This document shows positions 21,078-30,038 of a DNA stretch of 64,000 nt, one piece after another. How positions within the stretch are numbered: position 1 is the stretch's first letter; each line of letters starts with the position of its first letter. Source of the stretch: Streptomyces sp. SW4 (GTDB lineage Bacteria; Actinomycetota; Actinomycetes; Streptomycetales; Streptomycetaceae); contig QKWM01000002.1 of NCBI GenBank assembly GCA_003248315.1, positions 186,001-250,000 on the forward strand, in the 5' to 3' direction. The notes beneath the pieces are model-generated. The model was not told the origin of the DNA, searched no databases, and saw only the letters and a list, made by a program, of their open reading frames with translations. A program made the position numbers and the translations under genes.

Positions 21078-21278
21078 TCACCGTTCGGCCGCGGGTGCCG
21101 GCGCGGTCAGTCGGCGCAGCGCGGCCGGGTCGCCGCCCAGCGCGCTCAGCCTCTCCGGGTCGGGGCCGGCCGCGAGGCGGGCGGCCGCTCCGCGGGCGAT
21201 CTCCACCGCGGTCTCGACCAGCCGGCCGCCCAGGCTGACGGGGAACAGGGTGGTGCCCAGGGTCTGGCTGGTGATCAC
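21078..21278 (-). CDS. 66-aa protein of unknown function
   Basis: GTG at 21278 in a GTGA overlap with the preceding gene, stop at 21078. The protein starts VITSQTLGTTLFPVSLGGRL and continues as an amphipathic Ala/Arg/Leu-rich helix, then an AGPDPERLSALGGDPAALRR segment. It is not MbtH-like: the conserved NxExxxSxWP pattern is absent. There are no metal-binding or membrane motifs. Tight coupling to the unknown gene before it and position just before the candidate precursor peptide suggest a joint role, possibly as a partner or recognition protein, but nothing in the sequence shows function. Confidence 0.6.
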   Translation of the reverse strand: MITSQTLGTTLFPVSLGGRLVETAVEIARGAAARLAAGPDPERLSALGGDPAALRRLTAPAPAAER

Positions 21279-22064
21279 GGGTGGTCTCCCTCCGGGTCGG
21301 CGGGGCCTTCGACGGCGGCCAGGGCGACGGCCAGGACGGCCCGCCCGGCGTCCCGGGTCCGCGGTTGCTCCCCCAGGTGTTCGGCGAGGGCGGCGAGGCC
21401 CCGTGCGGAGCGGCGGCGCTGCTCCTCGGGCAGCCGGTCCAGTTCGGCGGCGAGCCACCGGCTGTGCGGTTCCGTCAGCACCAGCCGGTCCCCGTCCTCG
21501 GTGAGCTGGAGCGCGGCCCGGCCGACGAGCGGCGGGGCGCCGCCGGTGACGGCTTCGAGCACGGGCGAGAGCTGGGCGGCGGTCTGCATCAGCTGGGCGG
21601 ACGCCGCCGCGCCGCCGGAGACCTGCTGGAGCCGCACGCTGACGTTGAGCAGCAGCACCACGGCCGCGCGCAGCCGTTCGGCGTCGGGGACGCGGCACAG
21701 CTCCTCGTACAGCGGCAGCAGTCCGGCCGGGTCGAGGGCCACGGTGACGTCGTCACCGTCGGCGTCGTCGACCCCTCGGTGTCGTCGGCGTCGGTGTCGT
21801 CGGTGTCGTCGGTGTCGCGTTCGACGACGATCCAGCCGGGGACGGCGGTGGGGTGCAGCGGGTCGGCCGTGGCGGCGGCGAGGGCGTCCGCGAAGGCGGT
21901 GAGCCCGTCGGCCGCGGCGGTGTGCCCGGACTCGGCCAGGGCGTGGGCGAACTCGCGCACGGCGTCCGTCTGCGGGTGGGGACGGGCTTCCGGGCCGGCC
22001 GGGGTGGCCGTCGCGGCGTCCGGTGCCGCCGGGCTCGTCGGTGTCGTCGTCGGTGTCGGGGCAT
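21275..22064 (-). CDS. Unknown protein, about 260 aa, N-terminal part disordered, likely frameshifted
   Basis: Two readable blocks. The first (22060-21780) is Pro/Thr/Ala-rich, then VREFAHALAESGHTAAADG and an Asp/Thr repeat encoded by repeated GTCGTCGGT units at about 21770-21820. The second (21760-21275) is a helical domain with LLPLYEELCRVPDAERLRA, a hydrophobic helix VVLLLNVSVRLQQVSGG, and PHSRWLAAELDRLPEEQRR. They join by a one-base shift near 21775, at a GGGG run. The start is unclear: ATG 22064 or GTG 22073, both in a frame that must change soon after. It follows the adenylation gene within a few bases and overlaps the next gene by GTGA. The helical, charged second domain suggests a protein-binding or adaptor role, but no family is recognised. 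Confidence 0.5.
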
Positions 22065-22069
22065 CGGGG

Positions 22070-23676
22070 TCACGCGTCGCTCCTCACCGTCGGTGCGGTG
22101 CCCGTCCGTACGGTTCCGGCCAGGGCGGAAAGATCGATCTTGTCGTTGGCGGTGCGCGGCAGCCGCTCGTGGAACTCCACCCGCGCGGGCACCAGCGCCG
22201 CGGGAGCCGTGTGCCCAGCTCGGCGCGGAGGGCGCCGGAGCGGCCGGCCGGGTCGGCGGGCGGGGACCGCAGCACCACGTGGGCCACCAGCCGGGAGCGG
22301 GACCCTTCGCCGTGCACGGTGACCGCGGCGGCGGTGACGTCCGCGCACTCGGTGAGCGCGGCCTCCACCTCACCGGGTTCGACGCGGACCCCGGAGATCT
22401 TGACCTGGCGGTCGGACCGCCCGTGGTAGACGAGCAGCCCGTCGGCGCCCTCGGTGGCCAGGTCCCCGGTGCGGAACGCCCGGGTGCCGTCGGGCAGTTC
22501 GACGAAGGCCCGTCCGGTGCCCTCCGGGTCGCCCCGGTAACCGTCCGCGAGGCAGGGGCCGGTGACGAGCAGTTCGCCTCTCCGCCCCGGCGGCAGCGGG
22601 CGCAGCCGCTCGTCGACGACCAGGGCGCGGCGTCCGGCGAGGGCGCGGCCGATGGGCAGTGCCTCGCCGCCGGGCAGCCGGCCGGCCTCGCGGGGCACCT
22701 CGTACAGGGTGGAGGTGACGACGCCCTCGGTGGGGCCGTAGGCGTTGAGCAGCCGCACCGCGCCGAGCGGCGAGGCGAGCCAGCGCCGGGCGGTGGCCGG
22801 GGCCGCCGCCTCGCCGCCGGTCAGCACGCAGCGCAGCGACGGCGGCGGGACCAGGCCCTGCGGGGTCTCCGCCTCGGTCTCGGCCTCGGCGGTGAGCAGG
22901 GTCCAGTAGGCGGTGGGCAGCTGCCACATGGTGACGCCGTGCCGGCGGGTGACCGCCAGCAGATCGCGCAGCGACCACAGTCCGTCGCCGCGCAGCACCA
23001 CCCGGCCGCCGGCGAGCAGGGTCGGCCAGATCTCCTCCAGTGCCACGTCGAACCCGGGGGAGGCGAACTGGAGCACCACGGACGTCTCGTCCAGCCCGTA
23101 GGCCTCGCGGGCGGCCTCGCAGTGCCGGGCGAAGGCGCCGTGCGCGATCTGCACGCCCTTGGGCGTTCCGGTGGATCCGGAGGTGAACAGGACGTAGGCG
23201 GGGTCGTCGTCGGCCACCGCGACCGCCGGGTACGGCGGGCCGGGGGTGGCGCGTCGCCGGTGCCGGGGCGTCGGCGGCCGGGGCGTCCGGGCCGGGGGCG
23301 ACCACCGCCGCCTCGCCCAGCTCGCGGGCCCAGTGGTCCGCCCGCCGCGGTGACACCACCACGGCCAGGCGGGCACCGGCCACCCGCATGGCGCGGCGCA
23401 CCCGGGCGGGGGCTGGGTGTCGTCCAGGGGGGAGCAGACCAGCCCGGCGGCCTGCAGGGCCAGCAGGGCGGTGACGAACCCGGGGGTGCTGGAGGCGATC
23501 AGGGCCACGGTGTCGCCGGGGCGGGCGCCGCGCCGGGCGAGCCGGGCGGCGAGGTCACGGGCCTCGGCGGCGAGGCGGCCGTAGCTGAGCGCGGGCTGAT
23601 GGGCGCCGGCCGCTTCCACCGCGGTGCGCCCGGGGTGGGCGGCGGCGCGCTCCAGCAGCCGCCGGGCCGCGGTCAC
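22070..23676 (-). CDS. Stand-alone NRPS adenylation enzyme (no carrier domain), three frameshifts
   Basis: The GTG at 23676 overlaps the radical SAM stop (GTGA). The domain runs from LLERAAAHPGRTAVE to the A10 motif ANDKIDL and stops about 16 residues later, so it carries no PCP. A3 YVLFTSGSTGTPKGVQ, A4 ASPGFDVALEEIW, A5 NAYGPTEGVV, A7 FRTGDLAT and A8 ISGVRVEPGEVE are all present. An acidic residue sits at the specificity position normally Trp/other (FDVALEE). Frame changes near 23415, 23245 and 22205 split the reading; joined, the enzyme is of normal length (about 535 aa). It should make an aminoacyl-AMP and load a carrier in trans. The A-less second module of the middle NRPS protein is the obvious acceptor in this operon. 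Transfer to the small peptide is a more speculative alternative. Confidence 0.8.
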
Positions 23677-25544
23677 CGCATCCTCGCCGCGGGCGCCTCG
23701 AACCGGGCGATGTGCACGCCCGGCTTCAGACCGGCGGACGGGTCGTCGAAGTACGCCGTCCAGTCGTGGCCGAACAGCTCGACGCGGGTGTCGGTGTCGG
23801 CGACGGTGAAGACCCGGGCCTGCTGGTAGCGGAGCAGTTCCGCGAGGCGGTCGTCGACCTCGACGCCCACGGACTCCAGGTGGGCGCGCAGTTCGCGGTA
23901 GAAGCGGTCGATCTCGTTCTGGACGTAGGCCCAGCACCATTCGTAGATCAGCCAGGACTCCTTGCCCGGCACCCAGGACTCCAGGCGTTCCATCATGTCC
24001 GGCTGGGAGGCGACCTTGCCCTCGTTGGGGATCGCCGGGGACCGCAGGTAGTCCCACAGCAGGGCGCGGGCCCGGTCGACGGCCTCGCCGAGGACGGTGG
24101 AGGAGTCCCGCATGGCCGCGTCGGCGAGCGAGCGGTAGAAGTCCTCGTAGCTCAGCAGGTCCTCGGTGTGCAGGTAGACCGCGAGCTGCCGGGTCAGGCC
24201 GCGGTTGTGCATCGACTGCAGCACCGCGCCGAACAGGTACATGTCCACCCAGTCCTGGCGGGTCATCGTGCTGTGCTCGACGACGACCTCGACCTGTTCG
24301 ACGTCGTCGGGCAGATAGGTGCGGACGATGGTCCCCAGGGCGTACTTCTCGCGGTGCTCGGCGCTGCCCATCTCGGAGTTGGGCAGCAGACAGCACTCGT
24401 AGATCATGATGTCGTCCTGGACGCCCATCTCCAGGATCCGGCACAGGCCGCGCGCGAAGGACTCGGGTGTCTCGTGCGGCAGTCCGAGGATGACCTCGGT
24501 GTAGGCCTCGACGCCCTCCTCCTTGAAGCGGGCGGCGAGCTTCTCGTAGTTCTTGGCGGGCATGTTGGAGCGCTTGATCTGCTCCAGCACGCCGGGGGTG
24601 CCGGTCTGCATGGCGAGGATCGCGCCGTTGGACATCCCGGCCTTCACGAACTTCGAGCTGATCTGGACGATCCGGTCACTGGCGTTCTTGGCGTAGCTGG
24701 TGACGAACTTGCCGGGGAACCCGCTCTGTTCGTGGTTGCGCACCAGGTGCTCGGCGAGGGCCACGTCCCGCGGCAGGATGCCGAAGTTGGCGTCGCAGCA
24801 CAGCACGGCCGCGACCTCCTGGCGGGTGAAGTAGTCGATCTCGGCGTGCAGCCGTTCCTCGTCGAACTTGCGCACCTTCGACAGGGTGTTGGAGCCCCAG
24901 TCGCAGAAGGTGCAGCTGTAGGGGCAGCCGCGGTTGGTCTCCCACAGCACGGTCGGCAGGTGGCCGGCGGCGCGGGCGGCGTCGAACGAGGCGTCCATCA
25001 GGCCGGTCAGCCAGGGGCTCGGCACGTCGATGTCACGGGGCAGCTGGCCGCCGAGCGGGTTGCGCCGCACGGTGCCGTCGGGTGCGCGCCAGCTCAGCGA
25101 GGGCACGGCGGCGAAGTCCGGTTCGTCGGCGAGCAGCGCCCGCAGCAGTTCGGCGAACGGGACCTCGCCCTCCTTGTGGACGGCGAAGTCGACGTAGGGG
25201 TGTTCGGCGAGGAAGGCGGTGGCGTCGTCGGGGACGTGCGGGCCGCCGACGACGGTGACCACCTCGGGGAAGCGCTCCTTCACCGCACGGCAGGCCGCCA
25301 TGTTCTTGTTGAAGTTCCACAGGTAGCAGGACATGGCGAAGACCGCCGGGTCCGTCATGCGGTCCGCCGGGTCGGCCGCGTGCTCGGGCAGGAAGAACGG
25401 CTCCTCGAAGGAGTAGGCCGCGGCGATGTCCTGCTGGGTCTCGGCGTAGGCGCGCAGCGCGCCCCAGACGACCGGGAGGTACGCGGAGCGGCTGAAGACC
25501 GACATGTAGATGCGGCGCTTCAGCCGGGTCGTCGTCGCCGTCAT
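23673..25544 (-). CDS. Cobalamin-binding-type radical SAM enzyme
   Basis: About 623 aa; ATG 25544 preferred (GTG 25553 also possible). The N-terminal roughly 180 aa form a B12-binding-like Rossmann region (VVTVVGGPHVPDD, then VHKEGEVPFAELLRALL). The radical SAM core follows with GCPYSCTFCDWGS, the CxxxCxxC cluster site, near residue 210, and continues through EVILGLPHETPESF. A roughly 250-aa C-terminal extension follows. Members of this class make C-methylations, ring rearrangements or other radical steps on peptides, amino acids or antibiotics; the substrate here is not readable. It is first in the minus-strand operon, directly downstream of the SARP-box promoter region, and is translationally coupled to the adenylation enzyme. 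The gene is undisturbed by frameshifts. Confidence 0.8.
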   Translation of the reverse strand: MTATTTRLKRRIYMSVFSRSAYLPVVWGALRAYAETQQDIAAAYSFEEPFFLPEHAADPADRMTDPAVFAMSCYLWNFNKNMAACRAVKERFPEVVTVVGGPHVPDDATAFLAEHPYVDFAVHKEGEVPFAELLRALLADEPDFAAVPSLSWRAPDGTVRRNPLGGQLPRDIDVPSPWLTGLMDASFDAARAAGHLPTVLWETNRGCPYSCTFCDWGSNTLSKVRKFDEERLHAEIDYFTRQEVAAVLCCDANFGILPRDVALAEHLVRNHEQSGFPGKFVTSYAKNASDRIVQISSKFVKAGMSNGAILAMQTGTPGVLEQIKRSNMPAKNYEKLAARFKEEGVEAYTEVILGLPHETPESFARGLCRILEMGVQDDIMIYECCLLPNSEMGSAEHREKYALGTIVRTYLPDDVEQVEVVVEHSTMTRQDWVDMYLFGAVLQSMHNRGLTRQLAVYLHTEDLLSYEDFYRSLADAAMRDSSTVLGEAVDRARALLWDYLRSPAIPNEGKVASQPDMMERLESWVPGKESWLIYEWCWAYVQNEIDRFYRELRAHLESVGVEVDDRLAELLRYQQARVFTVADTDTRVELFGHDWTAYFDDPSAGLKPGVHIARFEAPAARMR

Positions 25545-25634
25545 GCTCACCACCGTGTGAGTCGGACCCCCAAACGTGCCGGGAGCGGTGCCGAATGAGT
25601 GCGTTCATGTCAGCGTGGCGCCGTGCAGTCCGGG

Positions 25635-25674
25635 TGGAGCGGCCCTCGAGCGGACGGAAAGTGCCGGTCGAGCG
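25635..25674 (+). promoter_or_regulatory. SARP-type heptamer repeats, set 1
   Basis: TGGAGCG at 25635, TCGAGCG at 25646 and TCGAGCG at 25668, spaced 11 and 22 bp, so on one face of the helix. SARP activators (ActII-ORF4, DnrI) bind TCGAGCx repeats with this spacing. The set lies about 90 bp upstream of the radical SAM start in the divergent promoter. All copies read on the plus strand, so which gene they serve is not certain. Confidence 0.6.
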
Positions 25675-25713
25675 GGGTGGCAGTGGCCGGGAAGCGATGG
25701 CCCCCACACGTTC

Positions 25714-25746
25714 TTGAGCGGGCCTTGAGCGGGTGCGTGCCAAGGT
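25714..25746 (+). promoter_or_regulatory. SARP box and -10 of the oxygenase/MFS/CmlA operon
   Basis: TTGAGCG at 25714-25720 and again at 25725-25731, an exact direct repeat with 11-bp period. A -10-like CAAGGT (25741-25746) follows after 9 bp, the arrangement described for SARP-dependent promoters. The oxygenase ATG is at 25801. Confidence 0.65.
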
Positions 25747-25800
25747 GGACCGCCAGGCGTGTCCCGACGCCTCCCCACCCGTCACCGCCAGGAGCGTCCA

Positions 25801-26884
25801 TGCAGACGTTGGCACCACCACAGCCCACGGAAGCGTCCGCCGGCAGACCTCACGCCGCGGCGCTCCCCGTATCGAACTGCTGCCCGGCGACGCCCGGGCC
25901 GTGGCCGCGCTGGCCCGCGAGTACGTCCGGGCCGGAAGCTCGCTGAGCGCCGACCGGGCGCTGCGGCTGGCCGCCCTCATGGCCCACGAGCTGCCCCGTC
26001 CGCTGCGCCGCGCCCTCGTCGACTACCGGCTCACCGGCCGGCCGCACGCCGGTTTCGTGATCACCGGGCTGCCGGTCGACGAGGCCGCGCTCGGCCCCAC
26101 CCCGACCAGGTACCAGGAGCGCCCCGACCGGCCCGAACTGCACCGCGCCGAGGCGGTGCTGCTGCTGGTGGGCTCGCTGCTCGGCGAGCCGTTCGCCTTC
26201 CACAGCCAGCAGGACGGCCGGCTGGTGCTCGACCTGTTCCCGGTGGCCGGGCACGAGAACCAGCAGCTCGGGTCGGGCTCGCACACCGCCCTGGACTGGC
26301 ACACCGAGGACGCCTTCCACCCGCTGCGCGCGGACTGGATGATGCTGCTCGGCCTGCGCAACCACGACCGGGTGGCCACGACGTTCGCGGCGCTGGACGA
26401 CCTGCGCCTCGCGCCGGCGGTCCGCCGGGTGCTGTTCGAGAAGCGGTTCCACATCCTGCCCGACGAGTCGCACACCCAGGCCTTCAACCTGGCCACCGGT
26501 GCCGACGGCGCCGACGACGCGGGGCGGTTCGCGCGGATCGGCACGATGGCCACCCGGCCGGAACCGGTGGCGCTGCTGGAGGGCGACCCCCGCTCCCCGT
26601 GGCTGCGGGTCGACCCGCCGTTCATGCGGGCGCAGGACGGCGACCCGGAGGCGGCCGACGCCCTGCGGGCGCTGCTGGCGGCCGTCCAGGAGCAGCTGAC
26701 CGACGTCCGCATCGGACCGGGCGACCTGTTCGTGCTGGACAACAAGCGTGCCGTGCACGGCCGCCGGCCCTTCACGCCCCGCTACGACGGGACGGACCGC
26801 TGGCTCAAGCGGCTCAACCTCACCGCCGATCTGCGGCGCAGCGCGGGCCGGCGCACCGGCCGGCACGGCCGTGCCGTCGTCTGA
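25801..26884 (+). CDS. Clavaminate-synthase/VioC-like 2OG-Fe(II) oxygenase
   Basis: The start at ATG 25801 is chosen because of the strong CCAGGAG RBS. It requires a one-base shift near 25865 (a CCCC run) to join the long frame. About 360 aa. The iron ligands are visible as WHTEDAFHP (HxE near residue 165) and the distal AVHGRRPF near residue 320, followed by RWLKRL, whose Arg binds 2-oxoglutarate. The HTE triad and the ALLLVGSLLGEPF segment are typical of the group containing VioC, OrfP and asparagine/arginine beta-hydroxylases acting on free basic or polar amino acids. First gene of a plus-strand operon with an exporter and a CmlA-like oxygenase. It probably prepares a beta-hydroxylated amino acid for the neighbouring NRPS; arginine-like is a guess. 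Confidence 0.8.
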
Positions 26885-26948
26885 TGCCCCCGACGGGGCC
26901 GGACCTGTCCTGACACCCCCACCCCGGTTCCCGAAAGGATCCCTGGCC

Positions 26949-28266
26949 TTGGCAACTGAACCCAATCTGATCCGGCGGCATGCCGCCTTCCGCCGGTTCT
27001 GGCTGGCCCGCGCCGTGTCCCTGATCGGCGACGGCGCGGCGATGATCGCCCTGGTGCTGCTGGTCAGCCGGGAGAACAACGCCGGGACCGCGGTGTCGCT
27101 GATCCTGCTCGCCGAGTCCGTGCCGCGGTTCTTCGGGCCGCTGGCCGGCGCCCTCGCGGACCGGGTCGGCGTGCGCCGGCTGCTGATCGTCACGGAAGTG
27201 GTCCAGGCCGTGGTCTTCGGCGTGATCATCCTGGCCCGGCCGGGACTGGTGGCGCTGGTGGCCCTGGTGGTGGTGGCGGCGTCCGCGTCGACCGTGTTCT
27301 CCGCCGCCGGGCGCACCGTCGTACCGCGGCTGGTCGACGAGCCGGACCTGATGCCGGCCAACGCCTGGCTGGGGACGGCCTTCAATCTCCAGGCCGCGGT
27401 CGGGCCGGTGCTCGGCGGTCTGCTGTGCGCCTGGGCCGGGCCGCGCGGGCACTGCTGCTGAACACGGTGACCTTCGTGGTGTCCGCGCTGCTGCTGACCC
27501 GCATCCCGGCGCTGCCGGCGCTGCGCTCGGGTGAGCAGGCCGGGATGAAGGGGCTGTTCTCCGACACCGCCGAGGGGCTGCGGCACGTACGGAACAACCG
27601 CGTGGCGCGGGCCATCGTGCTGCTGCTCCTGCTCGGCCTGTTCTTCGGCTCGCTGGACAACCTGGCACTGGTCTTCCTCGCCGAACGCGCCCTGGACACC
27701 GGTGAGTTCGGTTTCGGCGTGCTGTCGGCGTCGTTCGGCGTGGCGATGGTGGCCTCCTCGCTGTGGCTGGTGCGCGCCGCGGAACACCGCTCACCGTCCT
27801 GGGTGTTCCTGTTCGGCTGGTTCTTCACCGGGCTCGGCCTGCTGCTGACGGCGGCGGCTCCGGTGCTGTACGCGGCCGTGGCGATGCAGGTGATCGCCGG
27901 TCTGGGCAACGGTGTCGCCAACGTGGGCGAGGAGACCCTGTTGCAGAAGGCGGTCCCCGTGGAGGTGCTGGGCCGGGTGGGCGGCACCCTGTCGTCGGCG
28001 GCGTTCCTCGGCAGCACGCTGGGGTATCTGGGCGGTGGCTTCCTCAGCCCCGACACCCATCCCGGCTGGCCTTCGTCGTCGCCGGAGCCGGCATCTTCCT
28101 GACCCTCGCGGTGTGCGCGCCGGGCGTGCTGGCGGCGCGGTCCGCGACGCCCGCGGCCGGGCCGGCTCCGGGCGGCACCGGGTCCGCGCCGCCGTCCGCC
28201 GCCGAGAAGCCGTCCGCCGCCGAGAAGGAGCCGGGCGCCGAGAAGGAGCTGGGAGCCACGCCATGA
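26949..28266 (+). CDS. MFS exporter, two frameshifts
   Basis: Likely starts at TTG 26949, with GAAAGGA 9 nt upstream. Begins with FRRFWLARAVSLIGDGA, the first helix of the MFS_3/EntS-like efflux family, then the loop GALADRVGVRRLL typical of the MFS signature between helices 2 and 3. About 12 hydrophobic segments can be followed across two frame changes (near 27440 and 28070). It ends with a charged Ala/Glu/Lys-rich cytoplasmic tail (repeated AAEKxP units) at 28266, overlapping the next start by ATGA. Proton-driven export of the cluster product, and thus self-resistance, is the usual role of such genes at this position. Confidence 0.8.
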
Positions 28267-29936
28267 GCCCGACGGGCAACCCGCACAGCACGCACAACCC
28301 GCACGGCACGAACGGCACGAGCGGCACGGCCGGGGTGGTGAAGCGCTATCTGCGCCCGTCCGTGGTGCCGCAGCCGCTGCTGCACCGCTGGTACGCCTGG
28401 TGCCATCTGGTCCCGCCGCAGACCGCGGCGCTCAACCTGAACTACCGCTATCTGCCGATGCTGCGCAGCTATCTGCGGGCCCCGCAGGTGCACGCGTCCG
28501 CGCTGGCCAACCCGGCGCGCTACGGCGGCCCCTTCCTCTCGCCGTACGGCGGTACGCCCGAGGACGTGCGGGAGCTGCTGGCCGCCACCGAGCGGGACGC
28601 CACCGGCCTGCTGCGGCTCGCCGAGGACATCCGCGCCGCCCAGCTGCTGCTCGCCGAGGAGGCGGACGGCCGCCCCATGGAGTCCCTGTACGCCCGGGTG
28701 CCCGAGGGCCTGCGCGGGCTGGTGGAGCTGGTGTACGACACCGCCGACCGGCCCCGCCTGCGGTTCTTCGAGGCGCTGGCCTACCGGGCCGCGGAGGCCT
28801 GGCAGGCCGGGCAGTCGGTGTGCCTGCTGCCGCGGCCCGATGCGGAGCAGCCGTTCACGTTCGGCAGCCCGGTCCTCGCCCATCCGTCCCGGGTGGATCT
28901 GCCGGTGCCGTTCGCCGACCCTCGGCTGGACGACCTGTACGCCGCCGCGCGGGTGCCCGCCGACCCGGTGGAGCTGGCCGAGCGGCTGCTCGGCCCGGAC
29001 CCGGCCGAGGCGCCGCCGAGGCGTTCGCGTCGCTGTTCACCGACCGGGCGCCCGCCCCGCACTCCCCGTCGCCGAGGCACCGTACGGATGCGGTACTTCG
29101 GCCACGCCACGGTGCTCCTCGAGTCACCGGCGGCGTCCGTGCTGCTCGATCCGCTGCCGCACTACGCGGGCGACGGCCACGACCACTTCACCTTCGCCGA
29201 TCTGCCGGAGCGGCTCGACGCGGTGGTCCTCAGCCACCTGCACTGCGACCACGTCTCGGTGGAGGCGCTGCTCCAGCTGCGCCACCGGGTGGACACGGTG
29301 GTCGTGCCGCGGGCGGGCGGCGGTTCGCTGGAGGACCCCAGCCCGAAGCTGCTGCTGCGGGCGCTCGGCTTCCGGCGGGTGGTCGAGCTGGGCGAGCTGG
29401 AGTCCGCCGGCATCGGGGACGGCGCCGCCGTCACGCTGCTGCCGTTCCTCGGTGAACACGGTGACCTGGACATCCGGGCGAAGGCGGTGCCGCTGGTCGA
29501 GATCGGCGGGCGGCGGGTGCTGTTCGCCACGGACGCCGTCGACACCGAGCCGGAGGTGTACCGCAGGGTGCGCGAGACGACCGGGCCGGTCGACACCGTG
29601 TTCATCGGCCTGGAGTGCGTGGGCGCGCCCATGTCGTGGCTGTACGGCCCGCTCCTGGAGCGCCCCACCGAGCGCGAGCACGACCAGGCGCGGCGGCTGA
29701 AGGGCTGCGACGCCGAGATGGCCGAGCGGCTGGTGCGCCGGTTCGGCGCGACGGAGGTGTTCATGTACGCGCTGGGCCTGGAACCGTGGGTCCGGCATCT
29801 GACGGGTTCGTCCTACGACCCGGACTCCGAGCAGATCCGCCAGACCGGCCTGCTGGAGGAGCGCTGCCGGGCGGCGGGCATCGCGGCGGAACTGCTGTAC
29901 GTGAAGGCCGAGCGGACCTGGCGGGCCCGCGCCTGA
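28263..29936 (+). CDS. CmlA-like MBL-fold di-iron oxygenase (NRPS-associated beta-hydroxylase type)
   Basis: About 558 aa; ATG 28263 in an ATGA overlap. Two domains. The N-terminal one has PLLHRWYAWCHLVPPQTAAL, LRAPQVHASALANPARYGGP and VELVYDTADRPRLRFFEAL. The C-terminal metallo-beta-lactamase domain has SHLHCDHV (HxHxDH) and, where hydrolases carry a His, FLGEHGDLDI, an acidic residue as in CmlA. ATDAVDTEPE supplies the bridging Asp. CmlA hydroxylates the beta-carbon of an amino acid held on an NRPS carrier, using a di-iron site. The stretch 29010-29090 reads better in another frame (EAFASLFTDRAP), suggesting a compensating indel pair. Position after the exporter and opposite the NRPS genes fits action on a PCP-bound residue. 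Assignment rests on recognised family pattern, not alignment. Confidence 0.7.
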   Translation: MSPTGNPHSTHNPHGTNGTSGTAGVVKRYLRPSVVPQPLLHRWYAWCHLVPPQTAALNLNYRYLPMLRSYLRAPQVHASALANPARYGGPFLSPYGGTPEDVRELLAATERDATGLLRLAEDIRAAQLLLAEEADGRPMESLYARVPEGLRGLVELVYDTADRPRLRFFEALAYRAAEAWQAGQSVCLLPRPDAEQPFTFGSPVLAHPSRVDLPVPFADPRLDDLYAAARVPADPVELAERLLGPDPAEAPPRRSRRCSPTGRPPRTPRRRGTVRMRYFGHATVLLESPAASVLLDPLPHYAGDGHDHFTFADLPERLDAVVLSHLHCDHVSVEALLQLRHRVDTVVVPRAGGGSLEDPSPKLLLRALGFRRVVELGELESAGIGDGAAVTLLPFLGEHGDLDIRAKAVPLVEIGGRRVLFATDAVDTEPEVYRRVRETTGPVDTVFIGLECVGAPMSWLYGPLLERPTEREHDQARRLKGCDAEMAERLVRRFGATEVFMYALGLEPWVRHLTGSSYDPDSEQIRQTGLLEERCRAAGIAAELLYVKAERTWRARA

Positions 29937-30038
29937 CCCGCCGGGGCCCGCCCGGGCCCAGTGGGGCTCGACCCCGTTTCCACCCGGGCCGGGCAGAGTC
30001 GGGCGCTGTAGACCCCGCCACGACCCCCGGGAGGCACC

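Noticed and set aside
21078..21278. 66-aa gene as an MbtH-like NRPS partner
   Set aside because: The length fits but the conserved Trp/Ser-x-Trp-Pro pattern of MbtH proteins is absent. No MbtH gene was found in the window.
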